The notes under the pieces are model-generated. The model was not told the origin of the DNA and did no database searches. It saw only the letters and a program-made list of their open reading frames with translations. The position numbers were made by a program, and so were the translations under genes. 8,238 nt of DNA from Actinomycetes bacterium (GTDB lineage: Bacteria > Actinomycetota > Actinomycetes > Actinomycetales > Dermatophilaceae), in assembly GCA_023389095.1 (NCBI GenBank), contig JAEWFB010000378.1, forward strand, positions 1 to 8,238. The letters are read 5' to 3'. Positions 1-5,230 of the stretch are shown here, in pieces; the first letter of the stretch is position 1, and each line of letters begins with the position of its first letter.

Positions 1-284
1 GAGCCCGGTACCCACCGCCGCACCAGGTGGACGTCGGCCTCCTTGCCGGTCTTGAGGACGCCGAGGTCGGACTCGACGGCCCCGAGGTCGGTGATGACCC
101 AGTCGGGTCGCGGCTTGGGGCCGTGCGTGGCGCCGTCCCAGGACGACCACCGCTCACCCTCGGGAGGGCCATCGGGGTCGGTGTCGACGGCGAGCTGCTG
201 GACGTCGCGGTCGGAGGGCCGGCCGTCGGTCAGTCGAGGGTCGAATACCTCGTACTCGGCCTCGTGGAATGCATTGAAAGACAA
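1..284 (-). CDS. RIO-family atypical protein kinase, N-terminal part (cut by window edge)
   Basis: The first 94 residues of a RIO-type serine kinase are present; the rest lies beyond the left edge. The recognisable part is the ATP-binding loop: residues 74-88 read LGVLKTGKEADVHLV, matching the T-G-K-E-A-(D/N)-V phosphate loop that RIO kinases use instead of the usual Gly-rich loop. It follows an acidic N-terminus and a W-S-S-W-D motif at 46-50, as in actinobacterial RIO1-like proteins. The likely start is the TTG at 284-282, with GGAG (293-290) five bases upstream. The frame has no ATG or GTG between that TTG and an upstream in-frame TGA. RIO kinases in archaea and eukaryotes act in ribosome maturation; the bacterial role is poorly defined. 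The start overlaps a small ORF with a better ribosome binding site, so an indel or translational coupling is possible. The family call is firm; the start is less so. Confidence 0.83.
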   Translation of the reverse strand, partial: MSFNAFHEAEYEVFDPRLTDGRPSDRDVQQLAVDTDPDGPPEGERWSSWDGATHGPKPRPDWVITDLGAVESDLGVLKTGKEADVHLVRRWVPG

Positions 285-340
285 GGGAACTCCAAGGAAG
301 AAGTGAACTGGGCAGGCGTGCCCGGGACCGTGATGGACAT
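230..340 (-). CDS. Possible 36-residue leader ORF overlapping the RIO kinase start
   Basis: This short ORF starts at ATG 340-338 behind a near-ideal Shine-Dalgarno AAGGAGGGT (352-344) and stops with TGA at 232-230. It is in a different frame from the RIO kinase and runs 55 bases past the kinase's TTG start. The peptide begins MSITVPGTPAQFTSS and is rich in Ser, Thr and Pro, with no recognisable domain. The strong SD beside a weak TTG start suggests either a leader whose translation controls initiation of the kinase, or that the kinase really begins here and a one-base indel near 285 breaks the frame. I cannot decide between these from the sequence alone. Confidence 0.35.
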   Translation of the reverse strand: MSITVPGTPAQFTSSLEFPCLSMHSTRPSTRYSTLD

Positions 341-344
341 GTCA

Positions 345-352
345 CCCTCCTT
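345..352 (-). promoter_or_regulatory. Strong Shine-Dalgarno ahead of leader ORF
   Basis: On the minus strand this reads AAGGAGGG, an almost perfect anti-16S match, with the ATG about five to eight bases downstream. It is much stronger than the GGAG serving the RIO kinase TTG, which is why the overlapping small ORF is worth listing. Confidence 0.5.
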
Positions 353-368
353 GGGTCGTCGTGGGCGG

Positions 369-414
369 CCGTGTGCCGCCGCGCTCGGGTAGAGACTGGC
401 GCGGCGGCACACGG
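369..414 (-). terminator. Perfect 16-bp hairpin after the NlpC/P60 gene
   Basis: The arms 369-384 and 399-414 are perfect reverse complements (core GTGTGCCGCCGCGC / GCGCGGCGGCACAC) around a 14-base loop at 385-398. It begins about 35 bases past the NlpC/P60 stop and ends about 17 bases before the leader-ORF Shine-Dalgarno. There is no U-tract, as is common for actinobacterial terminators. Its position also fits a cis-regulatory stem in the RIO kinase leader. Confidence 0.6.
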
Positions 415-421
415 TGGCGCA

Positions 422-435
422 ACCGGTTTTCCGGT
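422..435 (-). terminator. Small hairpin just past the NlpC/P60 stop
   Basis: ACCGG (422-426) and CCGGT (431-435) form a five-pair stem with a four-base loop, only 14 bases past the stop codon. It lies upstream, in the transcript, of the larger 369-414 hairpin, giving a tandem arrangement. Alone it is weak. Confidence 0.3.
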
Positions 436-448
436 GCGTGGTCCGGCC

Positions 449-1390
449 TCAGCCGGTGATCCTGTCGTAGCGGTAGGGCAGGAAGGTGCCGTAGCCGGCG
501 AAGTAGGGGTACGGGACCGTGCGCGCGATGGCGCCGTGCGAGCCGGACTCCTCGCTCGCGTAGTAGGACGTGTGCGCCGAGTCGGCCCAGCCGCGGAACA
601 GCACGACGTGCCCGGACGCGCCCGCCGAGCCGGGGCCGCCCTTGAGGAGGACGTCGCCGGGGCGCAGCTCTCCCTTCGTGATGCGGTGCGAGACGCTGGG
701 CAGGGTCACCGTCGACAGCGACGACGACAGGTGCCAGGCCATGGACACGAACCCCGAGCAGTCCGTGCGGTACTGGCGACCCTGCGGGTCGCCGGTGTAG
801 CGGTTCATGCTGTACGGCACGCGTCGGTCGGTCCAGTACCTGGCACGGGCGAGCACCTCGGTGCGAGAGATGCTTCCGCCGACCGTGGAGCCCCCGCCGG
901 GCGGCGCGGTGGGCGTGCACGACAGGGTGCGCTTGATGCCCATCGCCGTCATCGTCAGCGGGCCGGCCTGGCCACCCGTGGGGATGCCGTGGGCCTTCTG
1001 GTACGCCTTGACCCTGCTCGTCGTCACCGGGCCGTAGACGCCGTCGGCCGACGCGCCGGCCTTGGTCTGCACCGCCTTGACCTTGGCGATGACCTTGGGC
1101 TGCGTGGCCGACCCGGCGACGCCGTCCTGGGCCAGGCAGTTGTCCTTCTGGAAGGCGCGCACCGCGGCCTTCGTGCCCGAGCCGTTGACGCCGTCGATCG
1201 GCCCGGAGTAGTAGAGCAGGCCCCAGAGGTCCTGCTGGAGCTGGCGGGTCGTCAGCGAGCCCACGGCCTGCGCCGGGGCGTCGTGCCCGATGACGGCCAC
1301 GGCCGTCAGCGCGAGTGCTGCCAGCAGCGCCGTGACGAGGCGCGCGGCCCGCGATGCCGGAGCCCGGTGCGCGGTGGCGGTCGAACCCAT
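449..1390 (-). CDS. Secreted NlpC/P60-type cell-wall peptidase with two PG-binding repeats
   Basis: A 313-residue exported protein. Residues 1-42 form a signal peptide: Arg-containing N-region, hydrophobic core about 18-34, and an A-P-A-Q-A cleavage site at 38-42. Two peptidoglycan-binding type 1 repeats follow, about 47-104 (DGVNGSGTKAAVRAFQ at 66-81) and 112-156 (DGVYGPVTTSRVKAYQ). After a short Gly/Pro linker the catalytic domain spans about 173-313. Cys211 lies in TDCSGFVSMAW, the usual nucleophile motif of NlpC/P60 peptidases, and His261 lies in SGHVVLF; a third polar residue could be His273. Such enzymes cut peptide stems of peptidoglycan outside the membrane. The start ATG (1390-1388) has AAGGGA seven bases upstream, and the frame's long extension upstream is antisense shadow. 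It is transcribed divergently from the hydrolase-CHAT gene and is followed by hairpins. A functional link to that cassette is not shown. Its exact bond specificity is unknown. Confidence 0.9.
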   Translation of the reverse strand: MGSTATAHRAPASRAARLVTALLAALALTAVAVIGHDAPAQAVGSLTTRQLQQDLWGLLYYSGPIDGVNGSGTKAAVRAFQKDNCLAQDGVAGSATQPKVIAKVKAVQTKAGASADGVYGPVTTSRVKAYQKAHGIPTGGQAGPLTMTAMGIKRTLSCTPTAPPGGGSTVGGSISRTEVLARARYWTDRRVPYSMNRYTGDPQGRQYRTDCSGFVSMAWHLSSSLSTVTLPSVSHRITKGELRPGDVLLKGGPGSAGASGHVVLFRGWADSAHTSYYASEESGSHGAIARTVPYPYFAGYGTFLPYRYDRITG

Positions 1391-1579
1391 CGTGGTGTCC
1401 CTTCGTCGAGGCGGGATCCCCCTGTGGAGCCCGCGGGCCGACCGTAGGGGTGGGCGGACCGGGTGCGGAATGGGGAGCACTCCCCGGGGGCCGGGGCCAC
1501 TTGTCCCGATCCGTATCAAAGCGGCGCGCCGTGGCTCTACCGTGGCAAGGAGCAGGTCCGTCTCGGAGGTGAGCCAGCC
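1391..1579. promoter_or_regulatory. Divergent promoter region between NlpC/P60 and hydrolase-CHAT genes
   Basis: This 189-bp non-coding region must hold both promoters. Candidate -10 elements of TAnnnT type are TACCGT at 1538-1543 (plus strand, about 36 bases before the CHAT-gene ATG) and TACGGT at 1446-1441 (minus strand, about 50 bases before the NlpC ATG). Neither has a convincing -35 element. A dyad GGGGAG-CA-CTCCCC lies between them at 1472-1485, with further palindromes GGGATCCC (1413-1420) and GCCCGCGGGC (1429-1438). The promoter assignments are tentative; the divergent layout is certain. Confidence 0.4.
1472..1485. promoter_or_regulatory. Dyad symmetric site, possible operator
   Basis: GGGGAGCACTCCCC consists of two perfect six-base half-sites around CA. 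It lies between the two candidate -10 elements of the divergent promoters, where a repressor could act on both. In DNA this GC-rich such palindromes also arise by chance. Confidence 0.25.
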
Positions 1580-4500
1580 ATGCCGTCCGCATCCTTCGGT
1601 GGGGGAGCGGTGCGCGTACGCACGCCCCGTGGCTACGACGCGACGCCCGTGCCCGACCGCACGCGTGACCTGCCGCCGCCGTCGTCCGATGCCGCCCGCA
1701 AGGAGGGTGTCGTCTCGGCCCTGCAGGACGAGCAGTTCGACGTCGTCCAACGGATCGCGCTGTCCCCGAGTGTGACCCGTGACCTCGACCCCGCCGCCAG
1801 GACTCGCGTCGGCACGGTCGACGTCGACGTCGATGTCGCTGCAGACGAGGACGCCGTCGTCCTCGTCGAGCGGGACGGCGTGTGGTCCTGGCACCTGCCC
1901 TCCGAGCGCACCCGAGGACTCGGTGACGAGCAGCGCACGGTCAGCTTCCGCATCGACGTGCAGCCGGAGCGTCCGACCCACGCGACCCGGGAGACCCGCG
2001 CGACCGGACGCGGCGCGTCCCGGCCGGCCGGGGGCACCCGTGACGCCGCACCGCCGGCCGCCGACCGTGGGTTCGTCGGTGACCTCGTGCACGGGGCTGC
2101 CGAGGCGGTCGTCCTGCGCTTCGCGACCCCGCTGCTCGGCCACGTCGTCGACCACCTCGAGGCTGGCACGCGCACCGGTCTCGTGCACGTCACCGGTGAG
2201 CCGCTCGAGGAGTGGCGACCGGTCGACACGCTCGCCGGCGTCCCCCTGCCGACCGACCGCACGCCCCGTGTGCTGCTGCTCGTCCACGGCACGTTCTCCT
2301 CGACCGCCGGGGCGTTCGGGGCGTTGTCGCTCGCGCCCGGGGCGGGCGGGTTCGTGCGCACCCTGGTCGACGCCTACGACGCCGTCGTCGGCTACGACCA
2401 CCGCACGCTGAGCCTCGACCCGGAGCAGAACGCTCGCGACCTCCTCGAGCGGCTGCGCGTGCCGGGCGTGCGCGACGACCTCGTCGTCGACGTCGTGACC
2501 CACAGCCGCGGCGGCCTCGTGACACGCTCGTTCATCGAGGAGGTCCTGCCCGGATCGGGCTGGGGCGCAACGGTGGACAACGCCGTCTTCGTCGCCTCCA
2601 CCCACGGGGGCACGCACCTCGCCGACCCGTCGCGCTGGCACGACCTCGTCGACCTCTACACCAACCTCGTCACCCTCGCTGCGAGCGGTCTCGGGCTCGT
2701 GCCGGGCGCGGCGCCGTTCGCGGCGGTCGTCGGTGGGGTGGTGCGCGCCGTGGGCGGCCTCATCAAGGTGCTGGCGACCGCCGCGACCGCTGGCGGCGAC
2801 GCCGCCGGCGTGCCCGGGCTCGCCGCGATGGTGCCCGGTGGCCCGTTCGTCACCGAGCTCAACGCCGACCAGCCGGGACAGCCGGGTCCGGGCACGAGCT
2901 GGTACGTCGTCAGCAGCGACTTCCACGCGGTCCTGGACGGGCACGACGCGCCGTCCCGGCTGCCCAAGGAGCTGGCCACCTGGCTCGCCGAGGGGTTCGT
3001 CGACGGGCTCTTCCACGGGCCGAACGACCTCGTCGTCGACGTCGCGTCGATGTCGGCGATCGGGCCGCCCAGCGGTGGCTACGTGCGCGACACGCTCGCC
3101 CTCGGCAGCAACGGAACCGTCACGCACGTCGACTACTTCGCCCAGCTCGAGGTCATCGGGGCCCTGTCCCAGTGGCTGCCCCTCGGTCTCGGCGCGGGCG
3201 CGGGTGACGACGCGTCGCTGCCGGGCTGGATGACCGGGGGCGCCGAGGCGAGGCCGTCCGACGCGGGTGCCGAGCCGCCCGAGCCGGACGCCGAGCCGCC
3301 TGAGGCGGACGCCGCGCCGCCCGAGGTGGGCGCCGAGCCCGACGACGGAGGGTCACGCGACCTCGCTCCAGCGCCGCCCCCACCGCCCTCTCGCGCACCC
3401 GCTCACCACCGCGCGACGCCGCCGGTGGCGACTCCGGTCGTGGTGCCGCCGGCGGTCGTGCTGCCTCGACCCATGACCTCGCCGCCACGGGTGCCGCCGC
3501 CGGTGACGATGACACCACCCCCCGTGCCCGAGACCGGGACCGGGCCCGCGACGGCGGCGAAGAAGACGGCGGCGAAGAAGACGGCGGCGACGGCAGCGAA
3601 GAAGGCCGCCGCACCCCTGCCGGACGAGCCCGCGACGACGCGCGCCAGCCTCGGGGCCGAGATGCCGTCGGTCCTGACGCCGGGGCAGACGTTCACGGTG
3701 CGCGTCCGGCTCGCCCGCGGGCGGCTCACGGCCACCGAGGGCACCGCGAGCGTCACCGAGACCGTCGAGGTCGCGGCCGATCGGCCGGTGTCGGTGCAGG
3801 TGCTCGCCAAGGACAACGTCGAGGTGCTCGAGCGCGAGCCGAAGGTCTTCGGCCTGCCGACCGGCGACTGGGCCAGCGAGCTGACGTTCACCGCGCGGCC
3901 CCTGGCGGGCGGGCCGGTGGCGGTCGCCGTCGTGTTGCGCCAGGGCTGGGTGCCCGTCGCGAACGTGACCCTCGAGGCCACGGCGGGAGCCGCGTCGGTC
4001 GTCATGCCGCCGCCGGTGAGCGCCACGGTGCACCCGGGCGTCGACGCGCCCGAGCTCGACGGGCTGCCCTGCCTCGACATCGTCGAGTGCCGGCAACCGA
4101 ACGGCGACCGTGTCTACTCCTACGCCGTGCGCCTCGTGCCGGGGGAGGCGCCGAGGCTCTTCGAGTCCGAGCCGGTCGTCGGGCGCGACGACTTCGTCCG
4201 CGACCGGATCGCCGAGGTGGAGCACGTCATCCGCGACCCCGACCTCAGCGACTCCCGCCGCCTCAAGCAGCTGCAGAACACCGGATCGCTGTTGTTCGAC
4301 CAGTTCTTCCCCGAGGACATGCGGGCCTACCTGTGGGCCAACCGCGACCGTGTCGCAGACCTCATCGTGTACACCGACGAGCCGTCGGTGCCGTGGGAGC
4401 TGTTCCATCTCAAGCCTCCCCGCGGCAACCGCGGAGTCGAGCCGAGGTTCCTGGCCCAGGGCGGGCTGGTGCGCTGGCAGCTCGGCAGCTTCCCGCCGCA

Positions 4501-5140
4501 GCGGATCCGGGTCCGTTCGGGCAAGGTGCGCACCATCTGCCCCGAGTACGCCGACCCGATGTTCAAGAACGACGTCGGGCTGCTCGAGGCCGCCTACCTG
4601 CACGACCGGTTCGGCGCGCGACCGGTCACGGCCACGCCGGACGGTGTCGAGCGCGTCCTGCGCGGCGGGTCCTTCGACCTGCTCCACTTCTCCGGCCACG
4701 GGGCCGCAGACGTGGCCGACATCGCCGACGCCAAGGTGCTGCTCAAGGGCCGCCGCCGCGGCCAGGAGGTGCTCCAGGAGTTCCTCACCTCCACCGACGT
4801 GTCGCAGAACGTCGCGTGGGCCACGGCGGGGCGACCCGGTCCGGTCGTCGTGCTCAACGCCTGCCAGACCGGACGCGGCGGCGAGCTGTTCACCACCGTC
4901 GGCGGGTTCGCCAAGGCCTTCCTCGACGCCGGGGCGTCGGCCTTCGTGTCGTGCCTGTGGTCGGTGCACGAGGAGCCGGCGCGCGTCTTCGTCCAGACGC
5001 TCTACGACGAGCTGCTCCGCGGCACGCCGATGTCGCGCGCCAGCGCCGCGGCCAGGGCGGCCGCCCGCGAGGCTGGCGATCCGACGTGGCTGGCCTACGT
5101 CGTCTACGCGCGGCCCGACGCCGTCCTCGAGACGCTCTGA
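1580..5140 (+). CDS. Alpha/beta hydrolase fused to CHAT protease (1186 aa)
   Basis: A large protein without signal peptide, probably cytoplasmic. Order: an unassigned N-terminal region (1-160) with a beta-rich stretch ending in VWSWHLP; an alpha/beta hydrolase (about 190-550) with oxyanion motif HGTFSS at 236-241, nucleophile Ser309 in T-H-S-R-G-G, Asp483 in PNDLVV and His516 in VTHVDYF; a Pro-rich linker (553-657) with four seven-residue repeats; a Lys-Ala tract (658-678); a beta-sandwich-like region (about 680-830, TPGQTFTVRVRL); and a C-terminal CHAT peptidase (about 844-1180) with His1040 in FSGHG and Cys1095 in NACQTG. Both active sites look intact. CHAT is a caspase-superfamily protease found in bacterial conflict systems. 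The chosen start, ATG 1580, has GGAGG ten bases upstream; the frame opens 39 codons earlier but without a comparable site. The metacaspase gene follows after 90 bases. The hydrolase substrate and the trigger are unknown. THSRGG departs from the common GHSxGG. Confidence 0.88.
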   Translation: MPSASFGGGAVRVRTPRGYDATPVPDRTRDLPPPSSDAARKEGVVSALQDEQFDVVQRIALSPSVTRDLDPAARTRVGTVDVDVDVAADEDAVVLVERDGVWSWHLPSERTRGLGDEQRTVSFRIDVQPERPTHATRETRATGRGASRPAGGTRDAAPPAADRGFVGDLVHGAAEAVVLRFATPLLGHVVDHLEAGTRTGLVHVTGEPLEEWRPVDTLAGVPLPTDRTPRVLLLVHGTFSSTAGAFGALSLAPGAGGFVRTLVDAYDAVVGYDHRTLSLDPEQNARDLLERLRVPGVRDDLVVDVVTHSRGGLVTRSFIEEVLPGSGWGATVDNAVFVASTHGGTHLADPSRWHDLVDLYTNLVTLAASGLGLVPGAAPFAAVVGGVVRAVGGLIKVLATAATAGGDAAGVPGLAAMVPGGPFVTELNADQPGQPGPGTSWYVVSSDFHAVLDGHDAPSRLPKELATWLAEGFVDGLFHGPNDLVVDVASMSAIGPPSGGYVRDTLALGSNGTVTHVDYFAQLEVIGALSQWLPLGLGAGAGDDASLPGWMTGGAEARPSDAGAEPPEPDAEPPEADAAPPEVGAEPDDGGSRDLAPAPPPPPSRAPAHHRATPPVATPVVVPPAVVLPRPMTSPPRVPPPVTMTPPPVPETGTGPATAAKKTAAKKTAATAAKKAAAPLPDEPATTRASLGAEMPSVLTPGQTFTVRVRLARGRLTATEGTASVTETVEVAADRPVSVQVLAKDNVEVLEREPKVFGLPTGDWASELTFTARPLAGGPVAVAVVLRQGWVPVANVTLEATAGAASVVMPPPVSATVHPGVDAPELDGLPCLDIVECRQPNGDRVYSYAVRLVPGEAPRLFESEPVVGRDDFVRDRIAEVEHVIRDPDLSDSRRLKQLQNTGSLLFDQFFPEDMRAYLWANRDRVADLIVYTDEPSVPWELFHLKPPRGNRGVEPRFLAQGGLVRWQLGSFPPQRIRVRSGKVRTICPEYADPMFKNDVGLLEAAYLHDRFGARPVTATPDGVERVLRGGSFDLLHFSGHGAADVADIADAKVLLKGRRRGQEVLQEFLTSTDVSQNVAWATAGRPGPVVVLNACQTGRGGELFTTVGGFAKAFLDAGASAFVSCLWSVHEEPARVFVQTLYDELLRGTPMSRASAAARAAAREAGDPTWLAYVVYARPDAVLETL
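3269..3352 (+). repeat. Four 21-bp repeats encoding Pro/Glu heptads
   Basis: Inside the hydrolase-CHAT gene, four in-frame 21-base units encode AEPPEPD, AEPPEAD, AAPPEVG and AEPDDGG (residues 564-591). The later copies are degenerate. They open the long Pro-rich linker between hydrolase and CHAT halves. A heptad tandem repeat like this can change length by slippage, giving variable spacing between the two enzymes. Confidence 0.8.
3551..3604 (+). repeat. 15-bp repeats encoding Thr-Ala-Ala-Lys-Lys tract
   Basis: The unit ACGGCGGCGAAGAAG occurs twice in tandem (3551-3565, 3566-3580), then a partial copy (3581-3589) and a variant copy ACGGCAGCGAAGAAG (3590-3604). They encode TAAKK-TAAKK-TAA-TAAKK from residue 658. 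The six lysines here are the only ones between about 553 and 690. The tract resembles the basic Ala-Lys tails of actinobacterial HU-type proteins, though here it joins two enzyme domains. Confidence 0.85.
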
Positions 5141-5230
5141 GCCCCAAAGCCGCCCGTCCAACGCATCGCCAGTGCACCACCCGCACCACCCGCACCTCAC
5201 CACCACCCCTCGAAGTAGGAAGGAACGGCC
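5141..5230 (+). promoter_or_regulatory. C-rich, G-poor spacer between CHAT and metacaspase genes
   Basis: The spacer is strikingly strand-biased: by hand count 5151-5210 has 35 C and 8 G in 60 bases, and contains a direct repeat ACCACCCGC. Unstructured C-rich, G-poor RNA is what Rho loads onto, so this could be a rut-like element setting the ratio of the two products. No promoter is apparent. The end carries the metacaspase Shine-Dalgarno AGGAAGGAA at 5217-5225. A simple unstructured linker is the alternative reading. Confidence 0.35.

Noticed and set aside
27..392. Plus-strand ORF at the left edge
   Set aside because: It is antisense to the RIO kinase N-terminus, whose nucleotide-binding loop is clearly recognisable on the minus strand.
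1463..1579. 39-codon N-terminal extension of the hydrolase-CHAT protein
   Set aside because: It would run through the likely promoter region, and the ATG at 1580 has a clear GGAGG upstream.
449..3127. 892-codon minus-strand open frame extending upstream of the NlpC/P60 gene
   Set aside because: Only the last 313 codons are protein-like (signal peptide, PG-binding repeats, NlpC motifs). The rest is antisense to the hydrolase-CHAT gene and low-complexity Arg/Val/Glu sequence typical of GC-driven shadows.
5141..5230. CHAT and metacaspase as one fused protein by stop readthrough
   Set aside because: The frames agree, but two stops (5138 TGA and 5216 TAG) intervene and the metacaspase has its own strong SD.
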